From assembly GCF_900461105.1 (NCBI RefSeq), contig NZ_UFWZ01000001.1, positions 372,001 to 436,000 on the forward strand: DNA of 64,000 bases. The letters run 5' to 3'. Both the position numbers and the translations under genes were made by a program. This stretch comes from Clostridium putrefaciens (GTDB lineage: Bacteria > Bacillota > Clostridia > Clostridiales > Clostridiaceae). The notes below the pieces were generated by a model that made no database searches, was not told the DNA's origin, and saw nothing but the letters and a program-made list of their open reading frames with translations. This document shows positions 8,774-17,339 of the stretch, in pieces; within the stretch, counting starts at the first letter, position 1, and each line of letters opens with the position of its first letter.

Positions 8774-10120
8774 CTAAAAATGCCTTTCGAAAATTTCTAT
8801 TTTCTTTTCGTCAGTGAAGTCTTTTCTAGAGGTTATATTTATTCTACCAAGGATATCATCCATTATTTCGCTATGAGTAGCAACTTTTATAGTGGAAGCT
8901 GTTGCAAAGTCATCTACAAATCTTTTACCGTCCTCTTTAGGGATTAGTGCTTTAGGACCACCAACACAACCTCCAATGCAGCCCATGCCTTCTATAAAGT
9001 TAGCTTTAAGGGTTCCGTTTTTAACTTGTTCTAGTACAACCTTACATTCTCTAACACCGTTTGCTTGAATTGGGTTTAATAACTTATGTTTTTCAGGATA
9101 CATATCTTCAAGTGCATCGGATACTGCCTTTGATACCCCGCCAGTTCTTGCATATAATCTTCCGCCTTTAGATGCGTATTCCATAGAAGGAACACCAGTA
9201 AGAGTTGAAGGATTTATATCTAAGGCTTCAAATATATCACGAAGTTCATGGAAGGTTAAAACATAATCAATGTCTCCCACAAGATCCTTTTCTTTAGCCT
9301 CAGCTTTTTTAGCTATACAAGGACCTACAAATACAACCTTGCAATCTTGATTTAAGGCTTTTAAAACTCTGCCAGAAGCTATCATAGGTGACACAGAAGG
9401 TGATACATATTTAACAAGGTCTGAATACACCCTTTTAAGCATGCCTACCCACATAGGACAGCAACAAGAAGTAATCATAAGGTCTTCCTTAGTTTTCACA
9501 AGGTGATCAAATTCTACGGCTTCTTTTAAGGTTAGCATATCAGCAAAGAAAGCTACCTCTACCATATCCTTAAATCCTAATTTTATAAATGCAGCTCTTA
9601 ACTGATCCATGGTAACATCTTCACCAAATTGACCAGAAATTGCAGGGGCTACAGCTGCAATTACAGGCTTACCAGATTTAAGTAAATCTAGTACAGGCAA
9701 AAATTCTACCCTATCTACAAGGTTACCATTATCACAGGCCTCAACACAAAGACCACAATCAGCACAAGCGTCTATATCTATGTAAGTTGTCTTTTTTATT
9801 GGGTCCACCAATATGGCGTTAAAAGGGCAGACGCTTTGGCATGCAGTAGTCTTGCCATCTTTAGAGCAATTCATATTACAATTATTTAACTTTTCTACTA
9901 CTCTATTTTTTGATTGGTAAGCAGTAATAGCCTTTTTTAGGCTAACTATAAAATCCTCACCATAATCAATATCTACACCACATAAGGTAGAAATTACTTT
10001 ACCTAAGGTCTCTTTATTAGTTACCTCATCTTTAAGTAGGCTCTCTACCTGTGTATCAAAAGTATCATTATAATAACTTGAAACCAAGAGCTTAAAGATA
10101 TCATTATATTTTTTATTCAT
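8774..10120 (-). CDS. [FeFe] hydrogenase, group B type
   Basis: The 448-residue protein starts at an ATG preceded by GGAGG. After a helical N-terminus, two 4Fe-4S clusters are indicated by NCNMNCSKDGKTTACQSVCP and CADCGLCVEAC (about residues 80-127). The H-cluster motifs follow: TSCCCPMW (about 218), GPCIAKKAEAKE (about 270) and MGCIGGCVGGPK (about 380). The GPCIAKK form and the shortened third motif match group B rather than classical group A hydrogenases. Group A enzymes reduce protons with ferredoxin; the role of group B is poorly established. No maturase or partner gene is adjacent, and terminators flank both sides. Soluble and cytoplasmic, since no signal or membrane segment is seen. Confidence 0.88.
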   Translation of the reverse strand: MNKKYNDIFKLLVSSYYNDTFDTQVESLLKDEVTNKETLGKVISTLCGVDIDYGEDFIVSLKKAITAYQSKNRVVEKLNNCNMNCSKDGKTTACQSVCPFNAILVDPIKKTTYIDIDACADCGLCVEACDNGNLVDRVEFLPVLDLLKSGKPVIAAVAPAISGQFGEDVTMDQLRAAFIKLGFKDMVEVAFFADMLTLKEAVEFDHLVKTKEDLMITSCCCPMWVGMLKRVYSDLVKYVSPSVSPMIASGRVLKALNQDCKVVFVGPCIAKKAEAKEKDLVGDIDYVLTFHELRDIFEALDINPSTLTGVPSMEYASKGGRLYARTGGVSKAVSDALEDMYPEKHKLLNPIQANGVRECKVVLEQVKNGTLKANFIEGMGCIGGCVGGPKALIPKEDGKRFVDDFATASTIKVATHSEIMDDILGRINITSRKDFTDEKKIEIFERHF

Positions 10121-10350
10121 AAAAATCCTCCTTCCATAGTAACAGCTTACTATAGGTCCTATTATAAGAGTTTGTCATTAATATAAGAATATTATACCAA
10201 TATTTATGATTATATTATATAAACTTAGATATGATATTTTCATAAATATTCACGAAGAAAAATAGGGATTTTATAATAACTATAATAATTATAGATTTTA
10301 ATAAGGTTAAATTAGATATTCACAAAAATATAGTATAAAAATTTAAATCA

Positions 10351-10385
10351 AAAAAAGAGATATAGAAAACTATATCTCTTTTTTT
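10351..10385 (-). terminator. Terminator of tRNA-Pro
   Basis: A perfect 15-bp stem with an AAAA/TTTT loop (10351-10365 and 10370-10384) begins at the CCA end of the tRNA and is followed on the minus strand by a T-run. The gap from 10121 to 10350 is AT-rich and contains nothing else I recognise. Confidence 0.85.
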
Positions 10386-10460
10386 GGTCGGGGTGACAGG
10401 GATTGAACCTGCGACCTCATGGTCCCAAACCACGCGCGCTCCCATCTGCGCTACACCCCG
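10385..10460 (-). tRNA. tRNA-Pro, anticodon TGG
   Basis: The minus strand folds into a complete 76-base cloverleaf. The acceptor arm is CGGGGTG/CACCCCG with discriminator A and encoded CCA. The anticodon arm is CGTGG-TTTGGGA-CCATG, giving TGG at positions 34-36, and the T arm is GCAGG-TTCAATC-CCTGT. TGG reads proline CCN codons. Confidence 0.97.
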
Positions 10461-10472
10461 CTAACAAAACTT

Positions 10473-10501
10473 ATTATAGTACAATTTTTCTTATAAGTCA
10501 A
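10473..10501 (-). promoter_or_regulatory. Promoter of tRNA-Pro
   Basis: On the minus strand TTGACT (10496-10501) and TATAAT (10473-10478) are 17 bases apart, placing the start just before the tRNA. The ISAs1-family element begins 19 bases upstream of the -35 box, so the promoter itself is intact. Confidence 0.85.
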
Positions 10502-10510
10502 TGTATATTA

Positions 10511-10520
10511 ATAACATTGG
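10511..10520 (+). repeat. Target-site duplication, left copy
   Basis: The ten bases ATAACATTGG abut the left end of the insertion sequence and are repeated exactly at 11882-11891. Ten-base duplications fit ISAs1-family insertion. Confidence 0.92.
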
Positions 10521-11881
10521 CAGGGCAATTGCATCCTTATATTGTAATGAGCTAAAGTTTAATCATATTTTGGTAGTATAAGGATATTGTTGCACTTGAA
10601 AATACAGAAGTTTAATATAACGTTTACTTAAGATATTAGAACTGTAATAACTTTATGAAAACGATATTCCTATTGGATTGAAGTTAAAACCTTTTTTAAA
10701 TAATCATTATCCCAACCGGATTTGAGCCTTTTAGCTTTTACACCAATCTTTACTGATTTTTCATTTTTTAATAAGTTTAAAGCTATGTGCCTTAAAATGG
10801 CAAAGTTTTCAGCTGCATTTTCAATTCTTATTCGGCTATCATCTTCTCTAAAAGCAATATCTAAAATCCAATGTAAGCTATTCTCTATTCCCCAATGTTT
10901 TCTAATGGCATCAGCAACTTTTTCAACATTTTCTGTTAAGCTCGAAATATAATATCTTCTTTCTTTAGATGTTTTATCGCCTATGGTTCTTTCAGATTCA
11001 ACCATAATTATACTATTTAGGTTTTTCCACTCTGACTTCTGTGAAAGCCAGTTTAAATCGTTAATTAAGTAATGTTTACGTGTTTCAATTCTGCCATGGT
11101 CTTTGTTAGTAGTCTTGAAAAAACTATATTCAACATCAGCAAATTTATTCTTAGATTCTTCTTCAAAAAAGTATTTTATATCGTTGGAAAAGTTTTTATG
11201 ATTACCTTTTAAAGCTAAAACATAATCTCCGCCCTTTTTGATTATTTTTTTAGCTATATTTTTTTGAGTACCCATAGCATCAATTGTTACTATAGATTTA
11301 TTTATATCTATCTTATCTAATAATTCTGGAATTGCTGTTATTTCATTTGATTTATCATTAACCTTTATCTGACCTAAAACTAAACCCAACTGATTTGACC
11401 ATGCACTTACCATATGAATAGCTGATTTATTGTTACTTGTATCAAAGGAATGCCTAACTGTCTTGCCATCTATGGCAATTACGTCACCAGTAACTTTATC
11501 AGAAATATCTTTGATCCACTTAATAAACGCTTCCTGAAATTCTTTTGGATTAATAATAGAAAATACTCTTCCAAAAGTATCATGGGATGGTATCCCATGA
11601 TTAAGCTCTAAGAATGTTGAAAACCACTCTTGTTTTGATGTGCCATATTGAGCTATATCTGTCCATGTATCGGCTCCGCATATTATTGCACAAGTTGCTA
11701 TTGTTAGTATATCAATAAGCTTATGTTTTGAATTATTATCTCTTGGGTCTGAAATGCTTATAAAAGAATTTGAAAGTTCGTTATACATAATTATAAAAAT
11801 CCCCTTTACATTAGTAATATTATTAAATAAATTCTACTATGTAAAGGGATTTAACTCAAGTTTTTAAATGCAATTGCCCTG
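10521..11881 (-). mobile_element. Complete ISAs1-family insertion sequence (1361 bp)
   Basis: The ends are perfect 14-bp inverted repeats, CAGGGCAATTGCAT at 10521-10534 and its complement at 11868-11881. One full-length transposase gene lies inside on the minus strand. Identical 10-bp flanks (ATAACATTGG) mark the target duplication. Unmutated ends, duplication and gene suggest a recent, possibly still active insertion. Its target is the spacer between the tRNA-Pro promoter and the small membrane-protein gene at 11994. Confidence 0.95.
10670..11788 (-). CDS. ISAs1-family DDE transposase
   Basis: The 372-residue protein is full length for the family. The N-terminus (FISISDPRDNNSKHKLIDILTI) is the DDE_Tnp_1-associated region of ISAs1/H-repeat proteins. 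The catalytic acids are visible in IAIDGKTVRHSF, TIDAMGTQ and HWGIENSLHWILDIAFREDDSR. It cuts and rejoins DNA at the 14-bp terminal repeats of the surrounding element. The reading frame has no stops or shifts, so it may be functional. It is carried inside the element and unrelated to neighbouring genes. Confidence 0.95.
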   Translation of the reverse strand: MYNELSNSFISISDPRDNNSKHKLIDILTIATCAIICGADTWTDIAQYGTSKQEWFSTFLELNHGIPSHDTFGRVFSIINPKEFQEAFIKWIKDISDKVTGDVIAIDGKTVRHSFDTSNNKSAIHMVSAWSNQLGLVLGQIKVNDKSNEITAIPELLDKIDINKSIVTIDAMGTQKNIAKKIIKKGGDYVLALKGNHKNFSNDIKYFFEEESKNKFADVEYSFFKTTNKDHGRIETRKHYLINDLNWLSQKSEWKNLNSIIMVESERTIGDKTSKERRYYISSLTENVEKVADAIRKHWGIENSLHWILDIAFREDDSRIRIENAAENFAILRHIALNLLKNEKSVKIGVKAKRLKSGWDNDYLKKVLTSIQ

Positions 11882-11904
11882 ATAACATTGGTGTGTGATA
11901 TAAT
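11882..11904 (+). promoter_or_regulatory. Right target duplication and extended -10 promoter
   Basis: The second ATAACATTGG copy (11882-11891) is followed by TGATATAAT, an extended -10 element at 11896-11904. The -35 region of any promoter here now lies in the insertion-sequence end, so the insertion may have changed expression of the downstream membrane-protein gene. Confidence 0.5.
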
Positions 11905-11993
11905 TATACAATAAGTTTTAAGTTTAAATGGAGTTTTCTTATAGAAGGATTTTACAAACAGTATTAGTATATTATTAGAAATGAGGAATGTTT

Positions 11994-12293
11994 ATGAAGG
12001 CTACAACTATAGTTATGTTTGTAACTAGCATTTTCTTTATAATCTTTGGAATGCTTATTTTAATTAACAAAGGTTTTAGAGGGAAGATGACAAAATCCAC
12101 AAGAAATATTAGGGATAAAGAAGGATACATGAGGTTTAATGCAAAATATAATATTATTATAGGAAGTCTAGGGGTAATAGTTGCTATAATTGATAATTTT
12201 ATTGTTAATAATAAAATAACATTAATAATGTTTATAGGGGTTATGTTAGGTGCTTCTTTAATACAATCAACGAAGGTAAAAAGGTATCTATAA
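11994..12293 (+). CDS. Small integral membrane protein, unknown function
   Basis: The protein has 99 residues from the ATG at 11994, which has GAGG at suitable spacing; the ATG at 11988 is too close to it. It has three hydrophobic segments (about 2-22, 52-68 and 73-91) with a basic loop KGFRGKMTKSTRNIRDKEGY after the first. The layout resembles small clostridial proteins of the DUF3784/SdpI-like kind, but I cannot assign it firmly. It is a single gene with its own terminator. The insertion sequence ends 112 bases upstream. Confidence 0.65.
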   Translation: MKATTIVMFVTSIFFIIFGMLILINKGFRGKMTKSTRNIRDKEGYMRFNAKYNIIIGSLGVIVAIIDNFIVNNKITLIMFIGVMLGASLIQSTKVKRYL

Positions 12294-12336
12294 ATAATTT
12301 AACAGCTATTCAAATTAATAATGCCTAATACATAAA

Positions 12337-12386
12337 GCTTGATACACAAGTTATATAATGAAATTGTGTATCAAGCCTTTTGTTTT
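12337..12386 (+). terminator. Terminator after the small membrane protein
   Basis: A perfect 13-bp stem (GCTTGATACACAA against its complement) with a 14-base loop is followed by CTTTTGTTTT. Confidence 0.85.
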
Positions 12387-12476
12387 ACAAAATTACTAAG
12401 AGGTGTGCTTAGCGTCTAAATAAAGTTTATTGACACATGAAGAAGTTATAAGTATGTAAAAGAAGGGGATTTATTT

Positions 12477-15260
12477 ATGAAAAGAATTGATAAGGTATAT
12501 AATTGTTTATTACAAAAATCGTTAACGTTAAAGAAAGAAGATTTAGAAATAAAAAAAGGTTTTTCAACAGATGAATTATCAAATGAACTAGATATAATAC
12601 GAAATAACGTAAGCTTAGAATTGAATAATTTAGTAAGGCAAGGAAAGGTAGTTAAGTTAATAGGAAGGCCTGTTCTATATTTACCGAAGGAAATATTAGA
12701 AAGGTTGCTTAATATATCTATTTCAAAATCACTTATGACGATAAATAGCCACAGTGAATTGATAGAGCATAAAATAAACATGAAAAAGAAAGAGGATAAG
12801 TCTCCCTTTGATTTTATAATTGGATCTAAGGGAAGTCTAAAAACTCAAATTGAACAAGCAAAGGCTGCGGTGCTTTATCCGCCAAACGGATTACACACTC
12901 TTATACTAGGACCAACTGGAGTTGGAAAGACTTTATTTGCAAATAAGATGTATAGCTATGCAAAGTTTGCTGGAAAACTAAAAGAAGATTCTCCATTTAT
13001 AGTATTTAACTGCGCGGATTATTATAATAATCCTCAGTTACTCATATCTCAAATATTTGGACATGTAAAAGGTTCTTTTACAGGGGCTGAAACTGAAAGA
13101 GAAGGGCTTGTGGAAAAAGCAGACGGAGGTATATTGTTTTTAGATGAGGTTCATAGACTACCGCCAGAGGGACAGGAGATGATGTTCTACTTTATGGATA
13201 CTAGCACCTTTAATAAGTTAGGGGAATCAGAAAGAAACAGGAAGGCTAATGTGCTTATATTATGTGCTACCACTGAAGATCCTAATTCTTCCCTTTTAAA
13301 AACATTTATAAGAAGAATACCTATAATAATCAACATACCTAATTTAGATGAAAGGCCAATAAGAGAAAAAGTAGATATAATTAAGCATCTTTTAAGAAGA
13401 GAAGCAAATAGGGTAAATAAGTCCATAAAGATTACATCAGATGTTATAAAAGCATTAATAGGAAGTATTTCTTTTGGAAACATTGGGCAGCTAAAATCTA
13501 ATATACAACTTATTTGTGCCACAGGATTTTTAAATAGCATAAAAGATAAGAACTATATAAATATAGAATTTAAAGGAGTTCCATCTCAAATAAAAAGTGG
13601 ATATTTGGTTATAGGAAATAAAAGAAATGAGCTAGAGGAAATATTAGAATACATAGATGAAAGTATTACAATAGTGCCTGAAGGGTCGGAGGAACAGATA
13701 GAACAAGATAATTATGATCCACCTTTTAATTTATATAAAATAATAGAAGACAAGGCTAGTATTTTAAGAGATGAAGGGGTAGATGATGAATACATTCAAA
13801 AATTTATAACTACAGACATAAACCTGCATTTAAAGTCTTTTTATGACAATGTAAAAGCAGATTCTAATACTAGGGAAAAGTTCAGCAAAATAGTAGATGA
13901 GGATATAATAAAATTATCAGAAGAGATTAGAGATATGGTAGAGAAAACATTAAATAGAAGATACAATGAAAGATTTATATATGCTATGAGTCTTCATATA
14001 AGTTCATTTTTAAAGAGGGTTCAAGAAGGTATAGACTTAAAATATGAGGTCAATATGAATGTGGTAATAAAAGATAACCCAAAAGAATATGAGGTAGCAA
14101 TAAAAATTGGCAATATAATAAGAAAAAATTATAATATTGTAGCTCCTGACATAGAACTTATATATTTAACACTTCTTTTAACCTCCATGCAAGATACAAC
14201 TGGGGTTGGTAAAGTAGGAATAGTTGTTGCAGCACATGGGAGCAGTACGGCGAGTAGCATGGTAGCGGTAGCTGTAAAGTTACTTGGAGAATATAACATA
14301 ACAGCGGTAGATATGCCACTTGAAGTAGGTCCAAGAGAAACCTTTCAAAAAATATTAGAGGCGGTAAAGTGTATAGATATGGGTAAAGGTGTTTTGTTAC
14401 TTGTGGATATGGGATCTTTATATTATTTTGAAAAAGAAATAATAGAAAATACAGGAATTGAAATAAAAACATTAGATATGGTTTCTACAGCTTTGGTATT
14501 AGAAGCCCTTAGAAAAGCAAATCTTTTTGATATGGACTTAGATAGTATATATGAATCTTTAAAGAGATTTAAAGGTTATGGTAAGTATGAAGAAGTTAAA
14601 AATATAGAGGTTAATAAGGCTATAGTAACAATATGTTCTACAGGACAGGGAGCAGCTATTAAGCTAAAAGAATTAATTCAAAGTATTGTAAAGAACATTA
14701 CAGAAGAACCCATAGAAATAATTCCTGTAAGTATAAAGAACTTAAAAGAGCAACTTAAAAATATTCAAGATAAATATGAAGTATTGGCTACAGTAGGAGT
14801 AAAAAATCCAAAGATAGACTCACCATTTATTTCATTAGAAAAACTTATATCAGGGGAAGGAGAAAGAGAGCTAGAAGGGATAATAAAATATAAAAACATA
14901 AAGATAATAAAAAAGGATAATGAAGTTATTACAAAAGAATTGTGCTTAGATAGTTTAAATGAGTTTTTAACTTACATTAATCCAAAAAAGGTAATTGGAA
15001 TACTAATGACATTTTCAAGGTGTTTACAAAAAGAGTTTAATACTCAGTTTTCTAATTCTATGACAATAAGATTAGTAATACATACAGGGTGTGCATTAGA
15101 AAGAATGATAATTAATGATGGACTACATTATGGAGGAAATAAAGGTGAAATTAATAAACAAAATGTAAACAAGATAAAAAAGGTATCAAAAATATTTAAA
15201 GATAGTATAAATGTAGAGTTAAGTGAGGATGAAATATATTACATAGCGGATATGTTTTAA
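12477..15260 (+). CDS. LevR-type sigma-54 activator with PRD and PTS-like domains
   Basis: The 927-residue protein has an N-terminal helix-turn-helix region (about 1-70) and an AAA+ domain (about 100-330) with GPTGVGKT, the sigma-54 contact loop GSFTGA and the Walker B segment LFLDEVHR. A PTS regulation domain lies around 430-530, a mannose-type IIA-like domain with VVAAHGSS around 575-690, a IIB-like segment and a second PTS regulation domain at the end (HTGCALERM). LevR/ManR proteins activate sigma-54 promoters of mannose-family PTS operons and are tuned by phosphorylation from HPr and PTS components. The PTS operon starts 364 bases downstream behind a good -24/-12 promoter. Upstream, TTGACA at 12430 is a possible -35, but its -10 is poor. 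Confidence 0.93.
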   Translation: MKRIDKVYNCLLQKSLTLKKEDLEIKKGFSTDELSNELDIIRNNVSLELNNLVRQGKVVKLIGRPVLYLPKEILERLLNISISKSLMTINSHSELIEHKINMKKKEDKSPFDFIIGSKGSLKTQIEQAKAAVLYPPNGLHTLILGPTGVGKTLFANKMYSYAKFAGKLKEDSPFIVFNCADYYNNPQLLISQIFGHVKGSFTGAETEREGLVEKADGGILFLDEVHRLPPEGQEMMFYFMDTSTFNKLGESERNRKANVLILCATTEDPNSSLLKTFIRRIPIIINIPNLDERPIREKVDIIKHLLRREANRVNKSIKITSDVIKALIGSISFGNIGQLKSNIQLICATGFLNSIKDKNYINIEFKGVPSQIKSGYLVIGNKRNELEEILEYIDESITIVPEGSEEQIEQDNYDPPFNLYKIIEDKASILRDEGVDDEYIQKFITTDINLHLKSFYDNVKADSNTREKFSKIVDEDIIKLSEEIRDMVEKTLNRRYNERFIYAMSLHISSFLKRVQEGIDLKYEVNMNVVIKDNPKEYEVAIKIGNIIRKNYNIVAPDIELIYLTLLLTSMQDTTGVGKVGIVVAAHGSSTASSMVAVAVKLLGEYNITAVDMPLEVGPRETFQKILEAVKCIDMGKGVLLLVDMGSLYYFEKEIIENTGIEIKTLDMVSTALVLEALRKANLFDMDLDSIYESLKRFKGYGKYEEVKNIEVNKAIVTICSTGQGAAIKLKELIQSIVKNITEEPIEIIPVSIKNLKEQLKNIQDKYEVLATVGVKNPKIDSPFISLEKLISGEGERELEGIIKYKNIKIIKKDNEVITKELCLDSLNEFLTYINPKKVIGILMTFSRCLQKEFNTQFSNSMTIRLVIHTGCALERMIINDGLHYGGNKGEINKQNVNKIKKVSKIFKDSINVELSEDEIYYIADMF

Positions 15261-15391
15261 AAGTTTTGATATTTGCGATGAATATATTAGCGTAGAATAT
15301 CAAAAAAAACAATATTAAACAACAATTTTAAAAAAAATAGAATGTTTAAGTGGATTTTAGGTAATATATCATAAAATATAAGCTTAGTATA

Positions 15392-15428
15392 TTAATACAC
15401 AATATATATATTGTGAGTAGTGTATTAA
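15392..15428 (+). promoter_or_regulatory. Candidate activator-binding dyads upstream of the PTS operon
   Basis: CACAATATATATATTGTG (15398-15415) is a perfect 18-bp palindrome. It is nested in a larger dyad with arms TTAATACAC (15392-15400) and GTGTATTAA (15420-15428). TTAATACAC recurs at 15555-15563 next to the sigma-54 promoter. The position, about 155-175 bases upstream, suits an enhancer site for the LevR-type activator; this is inference. Nothing else is seen in the 15261-15623 gap. Confidence 0.5.
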
Positions 15429-15568
15429 AGTATAAAGATAAAAGAGTAATATAATATTTAATATAAAAAAGGTGGTAATATAATTTAACACTAAATGTTG
15501 AGAGGACGTTGATTATATGTTGCGTATAAAATAGATAGGACTAAAGATTAACTTTTAATACACTAACT

Positions 15569-15584
15569 TGGTATGAAACTTGCT
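15569..15584 (+). promoter_or_regulatory. Sigma-54 (-24/-12) promoter of the PTS operon
   Basis: TGGTATGAAACTTGCT matches the consensus TGGCAC-N5-TTGCW in spacing and at the invariant GG and GC. It is 40 bases before the IIA start codon. A LevR-type sigma-54 activator is encoded directly upstream. Confidence 0.85.
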
Positions 15585-15623
15585 ATATAACTATGTATAA
15601 AACTAAAGGAGGGTTTAAGGGTT

Positions 15624-16043
15624 ATGGTAGGAGTAATAATAGGAAGTCACGGAAGATTATCAGAGGAGATTTTAAGAACGTCAGAGATGATATTTGGAAA
15701 GCAAGAAAATATACAAACAGTAACCTTTGAAACAGGGGAAGGTAGTGAAGATCTAGTAAGAAAGTATGAAGTTGCCCTTGGAAAATTAAATAAGGTGGAG
15801 GGTATATTATTTTTAGTAGATTTATTTGGTGGAAGCCCATTTAATGTAGCCACTAGTATAGCTATAAATGAAGAAAACATGGATATACTTACAGGGGTAA
15901 ATCTTCCGATGTTATTAGAGGTTTGTGGTATGAGAGAAAGTTTAACTTTAGATGAAATCGTATTTAATGCAGAAGAGTCAGGTAAACTAGGCATAAAGAA
16001 ATTTGAAAAATGTATAAGAGAAAATACAGAGGAGGAACTATAA
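15624..16043 (+). CDS. PTS mannose/fructose/sorbose family component IIA
   Basis: The 139-residue protein starts at an ATG after AAAGGAGGG. GSHGRLSEEIL contains the phosphorylated histidine (His9) of mannose-type IIA domains, and LFLVDLFGGSPFN is the second family signature. It takes phosphate from HPr and passes it to IIB in the cytoplasm. Here IIA and IIB are separate proteins rather than the fused IIAB of E. coli ManX. First gene of a four-gene operon behind the sigma-54 promoter. Confidence 0.93.
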   Translation: MVGVIIGSHGRLSEEILRTSEMIFGKQENIQTVTFETGEGSEDLVRKYEVALGKLNKVEGILFLVDLFGGSPFNVATSIAINEENMDILTGVNLPMLLEVCGMRESLTLDEIVFNAEESGKLGIKKFEKCIRENTEEEL

Positions 16044-16044
16044 A

Positions 16045-16524
16045 ATGAGTATGAATATTGTTCTTACAAGAATAGATGACAGATTAATACATGGACAAGT
16101 TGCAACAGTATGGGCTAAAGAAACAAAATGTAACAGAATTATAGTAGTAAGTGATGAGGTAGCCAATGATAACTTAAGAAAGACACTATTAGTTCAAGTA
16201 GCGCCACCAGGTGTTAAAGCAAATGTAATTACTATAGATAAGATGATAGATATATATAAGAATCCTAAATATGATAGCTTTAAGGCTTTATTATTATTTA
16301 CAAATCCTACAGATGTATTAAGGGTTATTGAAGGTGGAGTTAATATAAAGTCTGTTAATGTAGGGGGAATGTCTTTTAAAGAAGGTAAAAAACAAATAAC
16401 TTCAGCTATATCTTTAGATGAAAAAGATATTGAGTCATTTAAAGATATAAATAAAAAAGGCGTTGAACTGGAAATTAGAAAAGTAACATCTGATTCTAAG
16501 GTGGATTTAATGACAAAACTTTAA
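16045..16524 (+). CDS. PTS mannose/fructose/sorbose family component IIB
   Basis: This 159-residue protein begins at an ATG whose ribosome site GAGGAGG lies inside the end of the IIA gene, so translation is probably coupled. The phosphorylation motif IDDRLIHGQV carries the active histidine near residue 16. The rest matches the IIB sorbose family, with NVGGMSFKEGKKQI. It phosphorylates the incoming sugar bound to the IIC/IID membrane complex. The sugar cannot be read from the sequence; mannose, fructose, sorbose or an amino sugar are all possible. Confidence 0.93.
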   Translation: MSMNIVLTRIDDRLIHGQVATVWAKETKCNRIIVVSDEVANDNLRKTLLVQVAPPGVKANVITIDKMIDIYKNPKYDSFKALLLFTNPTDVLRVIEGGVNIKSVNVGGMSFKEGKKQITSAISLDEKDIESFKDINKKGVELEIRKVTSDSKVDLMTKL

Positions 16525-16547
16525 AAAAATTTTAGGGAGGAAAAACT

Positions 16548-17321
16548 ATGGGAATAAATGCTTTTCAAATTATACTTATTTTCATCATAGCAAGTATTGC
16601 TGGTATGGGTAGCATTCTTGACGAATTTCAAACTCATAGACCTTTAATTGCATGTACTTTAATAGGATTAGTTCTTGGAGATGTCCAAAAGGGGATCATC
16701 CTAGGTGGTACATTAGAACTTATGGCTCTTGGATGGATGAATATTGGTGCGGCTATGGCTCCAGATGCAGCTATGGCAAGTGTTGTTTCGGCCATATTAG
16801 TAATAGGTGCAAAGCAAAGTGTAACGTCAGGTATTGCCATTGCTATTCCTATAGCAGCAGCAGGACAAGTGTTTACTATATTTGCAAGGACTGTTTCTGT
16901 AGGACTTCAACATAGGGCGGATAGATTTGCAGAGGACGGAAACTTAAAAGGTATAGATCTTTGTCACCTAACTGGACTTCTTGTTCAGGCTTTGCGTGTT
17001 GCAATACCAGCCTTAATAGTTTCGTTAATAAGTCCAGAGGCAGTAAATAGTCTTTTAATGTCAATACCAGTTTATATAACTGAAGGTTTAAGAGTTGCTG
17101 GAGGATTTATTGTAGTTGTAGGATATGCCATGGTAATTAATATGATGGAAGCAAAATATTTAATGCCATTCTTCTTTTTAGGATTTGTAATAGCTGCATT
17201 TACTGACTTTAATTTAGTTGCACTAGGAATCTTAGGTGTAGTATTTGCTATAGTTTATATTCAATTAAATCCTAAATACCATGCAGCTACAGCAAGCATA
17301 GATGATTTAGATGATTTATAA
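16548..17321 (+). CDS. PTS mannose/fructose/sorbose family component IIC
   Basis: The 257-residue protein starts at an ATG behind AGGGAGG. It is hydrophobic with about seven membrane segments and the IIC-Man signatures GSILDEFQTHRPLIACTLIG and GGTLELMALGWMNIG near the N-terminus. It forms the sugar channel together with IID. It lies 23 bases after IIB and 18 before IID in the operon. Confidence 0.93.
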   Translation: MGINAFQIILIFIIASIAGMGSILDEFQTHRPLIACTLIGLVLGDVQKGIILGGTLELMALGWMNIGAAMAPDAAMASVVSAILVIGAKQSVTSGIAIAIPIAAAGQVFTIFARTVSVGLQHRADRFAEDGNLKGIDLCHLTGLLVQALRVAIPALIVSLISPEAVNSLLMSIPVYITEGLRVAGGFIVVVGYAMVINMMEAKYLMPFFFLGFVIAAFTDFNLVALGILGVVFAIVYIQLNPKYHAATASIDDLDDL

Positions 17322-17339
17322 AAGTAGGAGGTTATAAGA

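Noticed and set aside
10640-10664. Possible catabolite (cre) site near 10650
   Set aside because: The match to TGWAANCGNTNWCA fails at the last three positions and it lies within the insertion sequence.
14158-14472. Leucine-rich minus-strand frame inside the LevR-type gene
   Set aside because: It is antisense to a conserved regulator domain and has no start signal.
16652-16915. Cysteine- and serine-rich open frame inside the IIC gene
   Set aside because: It is an alternative frame of a well-supported PTS gene; the Cys/Tyr-rich composition reflects frame-shifted reading of hydrophobic codons.
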